A stretch of 54,183 nt of DNA from the NCBI RefSeq assembly GCF_001904745.1, contig NZ_MRCD01000064.1:1-54183 (forward strand), in the 5' to 3' direction. The notes below the pieces were generated by a model, which saw only the letters and a program-made list of their open reading frames with translations, was not told the origin of the DNA and ran no database searches. A program made the translations under genes and the position numbers. This document shows, piece by piece, positions 44,890-54,152 of the stretch. This DNA comes from Calothrix sp. HK-06 (GTDB taxonomy: Bacteria; Cyanobacteriota; Cyanobacteriia; Cyanobacteriales; Nostocaceae). The stretch's first letter is position 1, and the number at the start of each line of letters is the position of its first letter.

Positions 44890-45144
44890 TTACCATTGTA
44901 AATAGGCTGCTTCGAGTCCTTGTTCGCGACGGATTTTTCCATCTTTTTCAAACCAGGCTATTATTTGCTGTGTGGTTAGTTCTTCAACGGGGATACCGTG
45001 TTCTTTAGCTATGTGTATGAGTAGTTTGTGGGAGGAAAGCGTTATACGGGCTAAGAATTTTTCTGGTGAAGATAGCAACGCTGCGTCTACTTTGCCAGAG
45101 TCTTCTACCGTTAGAAATTGCGCTCCTGGTTGTGGTGTGTTCAT
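44890..45144 (-). CDS. Small conserved-looking soluble protein, unknown function
   Basis: 84 residues from ATG at 45142-45144; a TTG further out at 45159 is less likely. The chain is helical and charged (SSPEKFLARITLSSHKLLIH, then AKEHGIPVEELTTQQIIAW and FEKDGKIRREQGLEAAYLQW). There is no signal peptide or membrane segment. It lies upstream of sufR's 3' end on the same strand, 77 bp away. Function is unknown. Confidence 0.65.
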   Translation of the reverse strand: MNTPQPGAQFLTVEDSGKVDAALLSSPEKFLARITLSSHKLLIHIAKEHGIPVEELTTQQIIAWFEKDGKIRREQGLEAAYLQW

Positions 45145-45221
45145 AGTTTTGTAGTTCAAATTACTAATTACTCAACAATTTTCATATAAACTAAATGTTT
45201 AGTAATAAATCTTAATTCATT

Positions 45222-45890
45222 TTACTTCATCTTTCGTGACTGAACTAAATAACCACAGCGGTGTTCTCCATTGATTATCCAATGAGTACGCTCGACTGTA
45301 CAATCTGGCAAAACTGCGGCAAACATTTCTAATTCGTGACCGCATATGCTGGGGAATGACTCTGCGACGTTCGATATGGCACAATTATGCTCTGCGATTA
45401 TAAAACGTTCATCCGATAAATCATTTGATTCTACCGGATGCCACTCTGCCATATAACCTTCGGCTTTTCGCAACTCCACCAGCATTGCTACCCGGTCTTT
45501 TAATGGTGCCATCCCTAGTTTTTGATGATATTCGACTGCTTTACGCTGCCACTGTAAACGTAGTATTGTACTTACCTGGTCGTGTCCCACTGTTTGAGCT
45601 AAGGTGTCTAACAGTGACACGGCAAAGTCCCCATAGCTATCGACAAATTCCTTTCGTAAGCTATCGCGTCCCTGCTGACTTAATTTATATATATGTTGCG
45701 GGCGCCCTGTTCCAGTTTGTACTGACGCTGAATTTACTATCAACTCCAAACCTTCTAAATCCTTCAAATGGCGCCTAACCGCTTGGACACTAATCTCCAA
45801 CGCATCAGCAAGTTCGAGTGCGGATGCTTTAGTATGTTTCAAAAGATACTCTAGGATATCTTGTTTAGAGGACTGCTGCGCTGTTTGCAT
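45222..45890 (-). CDS. sufR: SufR, iron-sulfur cluster repressor of the suf operon
   Basis: About 222 residues from ATG at 45888-45890. The frame can extend to 45911 only with a TTG. The N-terminal winged helix (KQDILEYLLKHTKASALELA, then DALEISVQAVRRHLKDLEG) is DeoR/ArsR-like. The C-terminal region carries four cysteines in EHNCAIS, SICGHELEMF, PDCTVERTH and EHRCGYL, which fit the Fe-S ligand set of SufR. It represses sufBCDS when it holds a cluster. It is divergent from sufB, and two predicted operators lie between them. Confidence 0.95.
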   Translation of the reverse strand: MQTAQQSSKQDILEYLLKHTKASALELADALEISVQAVRRHLKDLEGLELIVNSASVQTGTGRPQHIYKLSQQGRDSLRKEFVDSYGDFAVSLLDTLAQTVGHDQVSTILRLQWQRKAVEYHQKLGMAPLKDRVAMLVELRKAEGYMAEWHPVESNDLSDERFIIAEHNCAISNVAESFPSICGHELEMFAAVLPDCTVERTHWIINGEHRCGYLVQSRKMK

Positions 45891-45952
45891 TATCGTCCTG
45901 GTTGGGTTCAAAAATAAAATTCAGAAAATTGATCCAGAAAATTTGACTTTAA

Positions 45953-45966
45953 CAACATTCTTGTTG
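45953..45966. promoter_or_regulatory. Predicted SufR operator 1
   Basis: CAAC, six bases, GTTG: the inverted repeat known for SufR binding. It lies within a longer AACAA/TTGTT symmetry between sufR and sufB, on the sufR side. Confidence 0.85.
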
Positions 45967-45988
45967 TTAATTTAGCGTAAAATAAAGA

Positions 45989-45994
45989 TATATT
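45989..45994 (+). promoter_or_regulatory. Candidate -10 box of the sufB promoter
   Basis: TATATT lies between the two SufR operators, with TTGTTA 19 bases upstream as a weak -35. A repressor on both operators would cover it. Confidence 0.5.
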
Positions 45995-45997
45995 AAA

Positions 45998-46011
45998 CAA
46001 CATCTTTGTTG
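45998..46011. promoter_or_regulatory. Predicted SufR operator 2
   Basis: CAAC, six bases, GTTG, centred 45 bp from operator 1, about 130 bp before the sufB ATG. Confidence 0.85.
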
Positions 46012-46138
46012 TTTTACTCTTAAATATATTCTAACAGCCCTGTTGCCCCGTGGTAACAAAAACCTAAAATCAGCCTTATAAAGCTGATTAGCCCGTCGAA
46101 CACCCTTAAAGAGAACGCATAGGACAAGAGAACTACCA

Positions 46139-47578
46139 ATGAGTGCTACTGTCAAAACCCTAGTCAACCAACCCTACAAGTATGGCTTCGTCACCGATAT
46201 AGAGGCGGACACTATACCGCGTGGGTTAAGCGAAGACATTGTCCGCCTCATCTCCGAAAAAAAGAATGAACCGGAGTTCATGCTGGAGTTTCGTCTGCGA
46301 GCGTATCGCCAGTGGTTAAAGATGACTGAGCCAGATTGGTCTGGTCTAAATTACCCACCCATCAATTACCAAGACATTATCTACTACTCGGCGCCAAAGC
46401 AAGCCAAGAAAAAATTAAATAGTTTGGATGAGGTAGACCCAACGTTGCTAGAAACGTTTGAAAAGTTGGGTATTCCTTTAACTGAGCAGAAGCGTTTGGC
46501 GAACGTAGCAGTAGATGCGATTTTTGATAGCGTATCGGTTGCAACTACTTTTAAAGATAAGCTCGCTAAAGACGGTGTAATATTCTGTTCCATTTCTGAA
46601 GCATTACACGAGCATCCCGAACTTGTGAAGAAATATTTGGGTAGCGTCGTTCCTCCTGCTGACAACTATTTTGCGGCTTTGAATGCTGCCGTGTTCAGCG
46701 ATGGTTCGTTTGTGTATATTCCGAAGGGTGTAAAGTGCCCAATGGAATTATCTACTTACTTCCGTATTAACAGTGGTGATACTGGACAATTTGAGCGCAC
46801 CTTAATTGTCGCCGAAGAAGGTAGCTATGTATCGTACCTCGAAGGCTGTACGGCGCCGATGTATGATAGCAATCAATTACACGCCGCAGTTGTAGAGTTA
46901 GTAGCTCTCGACAATGCCGAAATTAAATATTCCACTGTGCAAAACTGGTATGCAGGAGATGTTAACGGTAAAGGTGGTATTTACAACTTCGTTACCAAGC
47001 GCGGTTTGTGCCAAGGTGTTAACTCCAAAATTTCTTGGACACAAGTAGAAACAGGTTCAGCTATTACTTGGAAATATCCAAGCTGTGTATTAGTTGGTGA
47101 TAACTCTGTTGGAGAGTTTTATTCTGTAGCGCTAACCAATAACATGCAGAAAGCGGACACTGGAAGCAAAATGGTTCACGTTGGCAAAAATACCCGTAGC
47201 ACAATTATCTCTAAAGGAATTTCTGCCGGAAAATCTAGTAACAGCTACCGTGGTTTAGTCAAAGTTAACCCCACAGCAAAAGGCGCCAGAAATTACTCAC
47301 AGTGCGACTCAATGTTAATTGGGGATAATGCCCACGCGAACACTTTTCCATATATCCAGGTACAAAACCACACCGCCAAAGTCGAACACGAAGCATCGAC
47401 ATCAAAGATTGGAGAAGACCAACTATTTTACTTCACACAGCGGGGTATTTCATCTGAAGACGCAATATCAATGATGATAAGCGGCTTCTGTAAAGATGTA
47501 TTTAACCAATTACCAATGGAGTTTGCCGTCGAAGCAGACAAATTACTCAGCCTCAAACTCGAAGGCAGCGTCGGCTAA
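46139..47578 (+). CDS. sufB: SufB, Fe-S cluster scaffold subunit
   Basis: The protein has 479 residues, the usual length. Sequence blocks [60 protein letters not shown] and [15 protein letters not shown] are highly characteristic. With SufC and SufD it forms the SufBC2D complex that assembles Fe-S clusters in the cytoplasm from sulfur delivered by SufS. It is the first gene of sufBCDS, under SufR control. A nested hairpin repeat separates it from sufC. Confidence 0.97.
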   Translation: MSATVKTLVNQPYKYGFVTDIEADTIPRGLSEDIVRLISEKKNEPEFMLEFRLRAYRQWLKMTEPDWSGLNYPPINYQDIIYYSAPKQAKKKLNSLDEVDPTLLETFEKLGIPLTEQKRLANVAVDAIFDSVSVATTFKDKLAKDGVIFCSISEALHEHPELVKKYLGSVVPPADNYFAALNAAVFSDGSFVYIPKGVKCPMELSTYFRINSGDTGQFERTLIVAEEGSYVSYLEGCTAPMYDSNQLHAAVVELVALDNAEIKYSTVQNWYAGDVNGKGGIYNFVTKRGLCQGVNSKISWTQVETGSAITWKYPSCVLVGDNSVGEFYSVALTNNMQKADTGSKMVHVGKNTRSTIISKGISAGKSSNSYRGLVKVNPTAKGARNYSQCDSMLIGDNAHANTFPYIQVQNHTAKVEHEASTSKIGEDQLFYFTQRGISSEDAISMMISGFCKDVFNQLPMEFAVEADKLLSLKLEGSVG

Positions 47579-47586
47579 TTTTACAT

Positions 47587-47657
47587 CTTGTGGGGTGGGC
47601 ATCCTTGCCCGCCCACAGACAAATACAAATCACAGGCAGGGATGCCTGTTCCACAAG
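47587..47657. repeat. Nested hairpin repeat between sufB and sufC
   Basis: Outer arms CTTGTGG (47587-47593) and CCACAAG (47651-47657) enclose GGGTGGGC/GCCCGCCC and CAGGCA/TGCCTG stems. This GGGCATCC/GGATGCC type is common in filamentous cyanobacteria. It lies in the operon mRNA, eight bases after the sufB stop. Confidence 0.75.
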
Positions 47658-47676
47658 ACAGATAACAACAGGAAAC

Positions 47677-48465
47677 ATGATTATTGAAAACAGTGAAGTA
47701 GTGCTGTCAGTGCGTGACTTGACGGCAAGCGTTGATGAAACTCCAATCCTCAAAGGTGTAAACTTAGAAGTCCGCGCGGGCGAAATTCACGCCATAATGG
47801 GACCCAACGGTTCCGGCAAAAGCACTCTCTCCAAAGTACTAGCAGGACACCCAGCATACGAAGTCACAGGTGGCGAAGTTATTTTTAAAGGGCAAAACCT
47901 ATTAGAAATGGAACCCGAAGACCGCGCGCGTAATGGTGTATTTCTTGCTTTCCAATATCCTTTAGAAATTCCAGGTGTCACAAATTTAGACTTTTTGCGC
48001 GTAGCATATAACTCAAAGCTTAAAGCACAAGGTTTGGAAGAATTAGAACCTTTTGACTTTGAAGATTTGATTTACGAAAAGCTGGATGTCGTCAAAATGG
48101 ACGCAGCATTTTTAAACCGCAGCGTTAACGAAGGGTTTTCCGGTGGTGAGAAAAAGCGTAACGAAATATTACAAATGGCGCTTTTAGAACCAGCAGTAGC
48201 AATTTTAGATGAAACAGACTCAGGTCTAGATATTGATGCCCTCAAAATTGTATCGAGTGGGGTAAATCAATTAGCTAAACCAGAAAACGCCACAATTATG
48301 ATTACCCACTATCAGCGGCTGCTTAATTATATAGTTCCCGATTATGTGCATGTCATGGCGCGTGGAAAAATTCTAACTTCTGGTGGTAAAGAATTAGCGT
48401 TGAAATTAGAAGAACGCGGTTACGACTGGGTTTTAGAAGAATTTTCTGAAACTGTGGGGGTGTAA
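47677..48465 (+). CDS. sufC: SufC, ATPase of the Suf complex
   Basis: 262 residues from ATG at 47677 with AGGAAA before it. A longer frame to 47590 runs through the repeat and is rejected. ABC-type ATPase motifs are Walker [10 protein letters not shown] (about residue 39), signature [10 protein letters not shown] (about 155) and Walker [15 protein letters not shown]. SufC energises cluster assembly on SufBD. Its stop is one base before the sufD ATG. Confidence 0.97.
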   Translation: MIIENSEVVLSVRDLTASVDETPILKGVNLEVRAGEIHAIMGPNGSGKSTLSKVLAGHPAYEVTGGEVIFKGQNLLEMEPEDRARNGVFLAFQYPLEIPGVTNLDFLRVAYNSKLKAQGLEELEPFDFEDLIYEKLDVVKMDAAFLNRSVNEGFSGGEKKRNEILQMALLEPAVAILDETDSGLDIDALKIVSSGVNQLAKPENATIMITHYQRLLNYIVPDYVHVMARGKILTSGGKELALKLEERGYDWVLEEFSETVGV

Positions 48466-48466
48466 G

Positions 48467-49816
48467 ATGATAACACAAGTTTCTCCTAGTCCTATTCCAA
48501 ATTCCAATGTTGTTAGTTTAACGTCTACTTTGTTAGATAGAGATGATTATTTGACAGGGTTATTAAACAACGTTGTCGTTGGGGAGACGCAACATTGGTT
48601 ACAAGAAATTAAACAGCGTGCAGCAAATTCGGTACGTCATTCAATTTTACCAACCAACCGTGACGAAGAATGGCGTTTTACAGATTTATCCAAATTAAAA
48701 CAGATAAATTTCAAAAGTGTAGAGACCGAATTAATACGGTCTCTACAACCCCAAATTATACCCGAAGCCCAAAACAGCCGTTTGGTCTTTATTAACGGTG
48801 TATACGCACCCGAACTATCAGCAATATCAGGTTTACCCGAAGGAATATTAGTTACAAATTTAGCTAATTTACCTGAAGAATATACTGTAAAAGCACAAGA
48901 ATACCTAGCTCAAGCAGAAGGTGCCTTAGAGGTATTTACAGCTTTGAACACTGCGGGTATGCAGGATGCTGCGGTTATTTGGGTGTCGAAAAATGTAGTA
49001 GTAGAAACACCAATTCATTTGGTATATATTACTGCTGGTGAGAGTGCTATTTCTTTGCCGCGTTGTTTGGTAGTGGCTGATACTGGTTCACAAGTAAGTT
49101 TTGTAGAAGAATATGTGACAGGCAAGATGCCTGTAGAACAAGAGAGTAGTTATTTCACCAATGCAGTTACAGAAATCTGGATTTCTGATAATGCTAGTGT
49201 GAGTCATACTAGAGTACAGAAGGAAGATTTTTCAGCGTTTCATGTTGGTAAGACTGCTGTTACTCAAGCACGTTATAGTCGCTATACCTGTAATGCTATT
49301 AATATTGGTGCGAGCTTAGGACGCCATAATTTAGAGATTTTACAAACTGGTGAGCAAACAGAGACTACTCTGAATGGGTTAAGCATTATAAAAGGTACAC
49401 AAGTAGCGGATATGCACAGCGCTATTGCTTTAAATCATCCTAATGGTGTTTGTAAACAACTACAAAAGAATATTGTTGGTGATAAAGCGCACGCTATTTT
49501 TAATGGTAAAGTATTCGTTCCTAAACCAGCACAGCAAACCGATGCAGCACAATTAAACCGTAACTTAATGTTAACGAGTAAAGCGCGAGTTGACACAAAA
49601 CCTCAACTAGAAATAACCGCCGATAACGTCAAATGTGCCCACGGCGCCACAGTTAGTCAGTTAGAAGATGATGAAATTTTCTACCTGCAAAGTCGAGGTA
49701 TTGATGAGAATAGTTCGCGTCATCTTTTAATCAATGCCTTTGCTACTGAGATAATTAATAATATTTCTGTTACCTCTTTACGCGATAATCTTTTAAACGA
49801 AGTCAAACAATTTTAA
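48467..49816 (+). CDS. sufD: SufD, Fe-S assembly complex subunit
   Basis: The protein has 449 residues. DEEWRFTDLSKLKQINF near the N-terminus and TVSQLEDDEIFYLQSRGIDE with HLLINAFATEI at the end are SufD hallmarks. It partners SufB and SufC. Two palindromic repeats are inside the reading frame: 48719-48746 (encoding VETELIRSLQ) and 49118-49134 (encoding TGKMPV), both in poorly conserved parts. The protein therefore carries repeat-derived peptide without losing its frame. Spacing to sufC is one base; sufS follows after 62 bp. Confidence 0.96.
   Translation: MITQVSPSPIPNSNVVSLTSTLLDRDDYLTGLLNNVVVGETQHWLQEIKQRAANSVRHSILPTNRDEEWRFTDLSKLKQINFKSVETELIRSLQPQIIPEAQNSRLVFINGVYAPELSAISGLPEGILVTNLANLPEEYTVKAQEYLAQAEGALEVFTALNTAGMQDAAVIWVSKNVVVETPIHLVYITAGESAISLPRCLVVADTGSQVSFVEEYVTGKMPVEQESSYFTNAVTEIWISDNASVSHTRVQKEDFSAFHVGKTAVTQARYSRYTCNAINIGASLGRHNLEILQTGEQTETTLNGLSIIKGTQVADMHSAIALNHPNGVCKQLQKNIVGDKAHAIFNGKVFVPKPAQQTDAAQLNRNLMLTSKARVDTKPQLEITADNVKCAHGATVSQLEDDEIFYLQSRGIDENSSRHLLINAFATEIINNISVTSLRDNLLNEVKQF
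48719..48746. repeat. GTAGAGAC hairpin inside the sufD reading frame
   Basis: GTAGAGACCG, loop AATTAATA, CGGTCTCTAC: a perfect ten-base stem of the intergenic GTAGAGAC family, here fully translated. Confidence 0.85.
49118..49134. repeat. ACAGGCA/TGCCTGT hairpin inside sufD
   Basis: ACAGGCA, AGA, TGCCTGT, followed by AGAACAAGAG. It resembles the CAGGCAGGGATGCCTGTTCC part of the 47587 repeat. Confidence 0.7.
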
Positions 49817-49822
49817 GCACAC

Positions 49823-49874
49823 AACTAGGAGTTAGATACAAACAACTCCTAACTCCCAACTCCTAACTTCTAAC
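49823..49874. repeat. Short tandem heptamer repeat (AACTCCT type)
   Basis: Several AACTCCT/AACTCCC units from 49843, preceded by the inverted AGGAGTTAG, between sufD and sufS. A single related unit is near 41780. Confidence 0.65.
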
Positions 49875-49878
49875 TATT

Positions 49879-51144
49879 ATGACTCTTGCACAAGACATTA
49901 CCATTGCCCACAGAGTACGTCGTGACTTCCCTATTCTCCACCAAGAAGTTAACGGCAAGCCTCTTGTTTATTTAGACAGTGCAGCTACTTCGCAAAAACC
50001 GCTGTTTGTTCTCGATACATGGCGCCAATACTACGAAGGCTACAACGCTAACGTTCACCGTGGCGCCCATACTCTTAGCGCTAAAGCAACAGACGCTTAC
50101 GAAGCAGCGCGCGATAAAATAGCAGCTTTCGTAAATGCCAACTCGCGCAACGAAATCATTTATACCCGCAATGCTTCTGAGGCTATTAACTTGGTAGCTT
50201 ATAGCTGGGCAATGAATAACTTAAAAGCAGGGGATGAAATAATTCTCTCGGTGATGGAACACCACAGCAACTTAGTACCTTGGCATTTTGTCGCTCAGAA
50301 AACGGGTGCGGTGTTAAAGCATGTGGAACTAACAGAAGAAGAAACTTTTGATTTTGAACACTTTAAGACATTAATTTCAGAAAAAACTAAATTAGTATCA
50401 GTAGTGCATGTCTCAAACACCTTGGGATGCATTAACCCCGTCCAAGAAATTTGCGCGCTCGCTCATAAATATGGCGCCAAAGTTTTAATTGATGCTTGCC
50501 AAAGTGTTCCTCATATGCCTGTAGACGTACAAGAAATAGATTGTGATTGGCTAGTAGCCTCCGGTCATAAAATGTGTGCCCCTACTGGTATTGGTTTCTT
50601 ATACGGAAAAGAAGAAATACTCAACGCTATGCCACCCTTCTTAGGCGGTGGAGAAATGATCGCCGATGTATATTTAGACCATTCCACCTACGCAGAACTA
50701 CCACATAAATTTGAAGCTGGCACACCCGCTATTGGTGAAGCTATTGCATTAGGCGCCGCAGTAGATTATTTAACTAAACTAGGTATGGATCAAATACATG
50801 CCTACGAAGCCGAATTAACATCATACTTATTTGAACAACTCGAAACCATCCCCGATATAACCATACATGGCCCCAAACCCAACGCCAACGGATTTGGAAG
50901 AGCAGCACTAGCATCCTTCACAGCAGGAGACATCCACCCCAACGACCTATCAGCATTACTAGACCAAGAAGGTGTAGCAATACGTTCCGGACACCACTGT
51001 ACACAACCCTTACACCGTTACTTAAACCTAACAAGCGGAACAGCACGCGCGAGTTTAGCCTTCTACAACACCCACCAAGAAATCGACGTATTTATCAAAG
51101 CCCTAAAAGACACAATCGACTTCTTCACCAGCATGTTAGGGTAA
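49879..51144 (+). CDS. sufS: SufS, group II cysteine desulfurase
   Basis: The protein has 421 residues. The PLP lysine is in [18 protein letters not shown] (about residue 236) and the catalytic cysteine in [14 protein letters not shown] (about 374). HHSNLVPW and the N-terminal [11 protein letters not shown] are typical of SufS. It removes sulfur from cysteine and passes it as a persulfide to the SufBCD scaffold, usually through SufE, which is not in this window. It is the last gene of the suf operon. Confidence 0.97.
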   Translation: MTLAQDITIAHRVRRDFPILHQEVNGKPLVYLDSAATSQKPLFVLDTWRQYYEGYNANVHRGAHTLSAKATDAYEAARDKIAAFVNANSRNEIIYTRNASEAINLVAYSWAMNNLKAGDEIILSVMEHHSNLVPWHFVAQKTGAVLKHVELTEEETFDFEHFKTLISEKTKLVSVVHVSNTLGCINPVQEICALAHKYGAKVLIDACQSVPHMPVDVQEIDCDWLVASGHKMCAPTGIGFLYGKEEILNAMPPFLGGGEMIADVYLDHSTYAELPHKFEAGTPAIGEAIALGAAVDYLTKLGMDQIHAYEAELTSYLFEQLETIPDITIHGPKPNANGFGRAALASFTAGDIHPNDLSALLDQEGVAIRSGHHCTQPLHRYLNLTSGTARASLAFYNTHQEIDVFIKALKDTIDFFTSMLG

Positions 51145-51170
51145 TTTTGAATGGCACTCACTCAAAAATC

Positions 51171-51202
51171 GTAGGTTGGGTGGAGCGCCAGCACAACCCA
51201 AG
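51171..51202. repeat. GTAGGTTGGGTGGAGCG repeat
   Basis: TTGGGT and ACCCAA-like arms (GGTTGGGT ... ACAACCCAAG) around a GGAGCGCCAGC loop, 26 bases after the sufS stop. This type of intergenic repeat is widespread in cyanobacteria. Confidence 0.6.
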
Positions 51203-51221
51203 ATAAACACAACAATGCAGT

Positions 51222-51246
51222 AGAGACATTTTACAAGAATGTCTCT
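51222..51246. terminator. Hairpin, GAGACG family, after sufS
   Basis: AGAGACATT and AATGTCTCT around a seven-base loop, about 80 bases beyond the suf operon. Confidence 0.55.
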
Positions 51247-51290
51247 AATATTTATATATAACAGTATATTAATACGGCACAATATAAAAC

Positions 51291-51340
51291 TGTCATTCTG
51301 AGCGTAGCGTAAACGGAGTTTTCCCGCAGGGAAGAATCTC
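51291..51340. repeat. TGTCATTCTGAGCG dispersed repeat
   Basis: TGTCATTCTGAGCGTAGCG, then CGGGAAAACT-like arms and GAAGAATCTC, a repeat form seen between genes in many bacteria. The 51145-51555 gap contains only this repeat, the two before it and the brnT relic. Confidence 0.6.
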
Positions 51341-51473
51341 CAAAAGCTTCACTTATATCTAAGCTTTTCCATTACGATAAGTATTTCCCATACTAGAAAA
51401 TATGCTGACTACAGATGCTTAATTTGAACTCTACAGTTATTTATACGGTCATATCTAAAATATGAATGCCTAA

Positions 51474-51566
51474 AAAATTTTGAGTATCGAGCGTGAGGAG
51501 AATATAATTCGGATTATTTCAGCACGTAAAGCTACTCGTCAGGAGCGAGCAGAGTATGAAAATTGA
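51474..51566 (+). pseudogene. C-terminal remnant of a BrnT toxin
   Basis: Following a TAA, the frame reads KILSIEREENIIRIISARKA then TRQERAEYEN and a TGA. RIISARKATRQERAEYE is the conserved C-terminus of BrnT RNase toxins. The N-terminal two thirds, including the catalytic part, are missing, and no start is present. The last bases overlap the antitoxin ATG, as in an intact brnTA operon. Confidence 0.72.
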
Positions 51567-51840
51567 AGCATTAAAAAAGCGGTTAGATCGAAATCGTCCT
51601 ATGACCAGCGTGACGATTCGCATTCCCGAAGATGTTATTGAAGACTTAAAGCGGCTTGCACCATTGTTGGGCTTTTCTGGGTATCAGCCATTAATTCGCG
51701 CTTATATCGGTCAAGGATTACGTGCGGATTTAGAACGATTTGAAAGCGAAACCGTGACAGCGTTAATTGCGAGTTTGAAACGGCGGGGAGTAAGTGATGA
51801 AATAATTGATGAAGCATTAAATGAAGTGGTTCAAAGTTAG
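51556..51840 (+). CDS. Ribbon-helix-helix (CopG/BrnA-type) antitoxin, apparently orphan
   Basis: The protein has 94 residues. PMTSVTIRIPEDVIEDLKRL (about residues 15-34) followed by LGFSGYQPLIRAYIGQGL is a ribbon-helix-helix DNA-binding unit. The acidic helical C-terminus (ERFESETVTALIASLKRRG) would neutralise a toxin. Its ATG overlaps the end of a decayed brnT gene, so the cognate toxin is no longer made here. It may persist as an anti-toxin against paralogues or as a repressor. Confidence 0.78.
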   Translation: MKIEALKKRLDRNRPMTSVTIRIPEDVIEDLKRLAPLLGFSGYQPLIRAYIGQGLRADLERFESETVTALIASLKRRGVSDEIIDEALNEVVQS

Positions 51841-51947
51841 TTTTTTGCTGCTAACCGCAAAAACTAACTTCTTATAAACTACATCTTAAGAAACCCCATA
51901 ACATATTGGAAAATAAAGATAAAAACAAGGTAACAGTGAATCGGCAC

Positions 51948-52064
51948 CTATTTCCTACACTTTAATAGTACAGAGATTAAATGTTCTGGAATCCCGTCTA
52001 ATCGAATAATAATACTACATCCAAGTTTATAAGCAAACTCTACAGACTCCCTGGCGCCCGATAA
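51948..52064 (-). pseudogene. Relic of an unidentified gene
   Basis: The minus strand reads LSGARESVEFAYKLGCSIII then RLDGIPEHLISVLLKCRK and a TAG at 51948-51950, with a stop just upstream and no start codon. It looks like the C-terminal end of a former gene; family not recognised. The rest of the 51841-52257 gap holds AT-rich sequence that should contain the promoter of the next gene. Confidence 0.4.
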
Positions 52065-52257
52065 TTATGCTCGTACTATACACAGTTTATGCTGTTATTA
52101 TTAGTATCATTTGTACTGATTATTTTAAGTTTACACCGTATATACTATTAGAGTTGAATGTGATAAGGTATATATAGTAAGCGCGTATATGAAATTTTCC
52201 GTTTTCAGTTTTTCTGACAAGGTAAGCTGATTTCAGTTCAATTCTAGCAAAAAAAAG

Positions 52258-53985
52258 ATGAAAGGTTTTAAAAAAAAGTATTGGCTGTGTTCTCTTCTGT
52301 TAACGGGGAGTTTTTATCTATTCAAACAAGGATTAGCTCAAGCCGCTCCATCTGTTCTAGTACCACCATCACCGTTCAAAGGCTTAAACGGTCTAAATTT
52401 TGATGCACAAGGACAGCTATATGTAGGTAGTGTACTCGATCAGAAAATATATCAGGTTAATGTAGAGACGGGGGAGTATCAAACATTTATAGATCGCCCC
52501 TTTGGTCAAGCGGATGATTTATTTTTTACACCTAGTGGTCAGATTTTTTACACAGCTTTATTTAGCGGCGAGGTCAGAACCTTAGACTCGGTAACAGGTA
52601 ATTTTAAGACGATTGCGAATGGCATACCAGCTGTCAATCCTATTGCACAAAATGCGAGTGGTCGCATCTTTGTTGGTCAAAGTTTAAGTTTGCAAAATAC
52701 AGGACTTTATGAGATAGACCCAACAGGACTGACTCCCCCACGTTTAATTCTTAATCAACCTGGGTTAAATGCATTTGAGTTTGGCTCTGACGGGCTTTTG
52801 TATAGTCCCCTTCAATTTACAGGGGAAATTGTCAAAATCAACGTTGATACTGGCGCCACGCAAAAGGTTGCTTCAGGCTTAGTAAGTCCAACAGCTGTTA
52901 AGTTTAATTCTAAAGGTGAGCTATTTGCACTTGACGCTGCGACGGGTCAAGTTGTGCAAATAAATACAACAAACGGTCAAACTCGGTCAGTAGCTCAGTT
53001 GCAACCGGGATTGGATAATCTAGCTTTTAGTCCTAACGATTTGTTATATGCAAGCAACTACGTAGATAGTGATATCAATGAAGTTAATACACAAACTGGC
53101 ACAGTTCGCAAAGTTGTGCAAAGTGGAGGATTAGCAATACCAGGTGGAATCGCTGTCTATGGTAATTCTCTTTATGTTGCTGATACATTTTCTTACCGGG
53201 TTCTAGATAGAGAAACCGGAGCTATACAGGAAACTGCACGCATTATTGCTACGCCAGTTCAAACCCCGCTAACTGTCTCTGTTAATGACCAAAATGCAAT
53301 TGTTAGTAGTTGGTTTTCTGGAGTTGTACAGCGACTTAACCGGGAAACGGGAGATGTGCTAGATACTTACACAGGCTTTAGTGTACCTTACGATGCCATT
53401 GAACTTTCTGATGGCAGTATTTTGGTAGCTGATTGTGCTAACGGTCAGCTGACTCAGATTTTAGATAAAACTGGTAGCAATCGACGTATAGTAGCATCTG
53501 GTTTATTATGCCCCACTGGTTTAGCACGAGTTTCGGATGAGAGCGTCTTAGTTACAGAGTTTTTGGGCAATCAACTCTCGCGCGTTAACTTAACAACTGG
53601 GGAGCGTCAAGTCGTTGCAACAAATTTGTCTTCTCCAGAGGGTATAGCTTATAGTCCTGATGGAATAGCAGTCGTTGCCCTTACTGGAACGCAAAGTCTC
53701 AGAGCCATTGACATTAATACCGGAAATGGTGTTACTCTACTCTCGAATTTACCGATTGGCTTACAAGGGTTTTCTGGTGGACCTCCTCCTTTTACACTAA
53801 CAGGGGTGGCAATCTCTGGTGACACAGTTTACGTAAGTGGGGATATTGATAACTCCATTCGCACAATCAAGCTTTCTTCAAAGATTTTTTCTATCCCAGA
53901 AGCCTCCAGTCCATTAAGTCTACTTGCCCTAAGTATTCTTAGTATCATTTATAAGCTTCATAGTGCAAAAACTAAAGCAGGTTAG
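52258..53985 (+). CDS. Exported beta-propeller (NHL/SMP-30-like) with PEP-CTERM-like tail
   Basis: The protein has 575 residues. A signal peptide (LLLTGSFYLFKQGLAQAAPS) is followed by repeated four-strand blades, each with a motif like FDAQGQLYVGS, FTPSGQIFYTA or YSPDGIAVVA and a TGxxxxV turn, as in SMP-30/gluconolactonase or NHL propellers. Probably ten or more repeats, enough for one or two propellers. The C-terminus has IPEASSPLSLLALSILSII then YKLHSAK: a Pro-Glu motif, a hydrophobic helix and a basic end, as in PEP-CTERM sorting tails, although Ala replaces the second Pro. It is probably surface-exposed or matrix-associated. No enzyme residues could be assigned. Confidence 0.8.
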   Translation: MKGFKKKYWLCSLLLTGSFYLFKQGLAQAAPSVLVPPSPFKGLNGLNFDAQGQLYVGSVLDQKIYQVNVETGEYQTFIDRPFGQADDLFFTPSGQIFYTALFSGEVRTLDSVTGNFKTIANGIPAVNPIAQNASGRIFVGQSLSLQNTGLYEIDPTGLTPPRLILNQPGLNAFEFGSDGLLYSPLQFTGEIVKINVDTGATQKVASGLVSPTAVKFNSKGELFALDAATGQVVQINTTNGQTRSVAQLQPGLDNLAFSPNDLLYASNYVDSDINEVNTQTGTVRKVVQSGGLAIPGGIAVYGNSLYVADTFSYRVLDRETGAIQETARIIATPVQTPLTVSVNDQNAIVSSWFSGVVQRLNRETGDVLDTYTGFSVPYDAIELSDGSILVADCANGQLTQILDKTGSNRRIVASGLLCPTGLARVSDESVLVTEFLGNQLSRVNLTTGERQVVATNLSSPEGIAYSPDGIAVVALTGTQSLRAIDINTGNGVTLLSNLPIGLQGFSGGPPPFTLTGVAISGDTVYVSGDIDNSIRTIKLSSKIFSIPEASSPLSLLALSILSIIYKLHSAKTKAG

Positions 53986-54152
53986 GCTGGTTAATAGAGT
54001 GACATGGCAAACAGAGTAAGTAAGCATATTTAGGCTTTTACATAGACGTGATAATGTTAATATGTCTAATGATCTTCTACTTAATGTACTGTATTGATTT
54101 TTTTATACAAGTAAATATACTGTTACTATAATTAAATTATATTAAAAATCTA

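Noticed and set aside
47590-47676. N-terminal extension of sufC
   Set aside because: It is translated repeat sequence. The ATG at 47677 has a ribosome site and gives standard SufC length.
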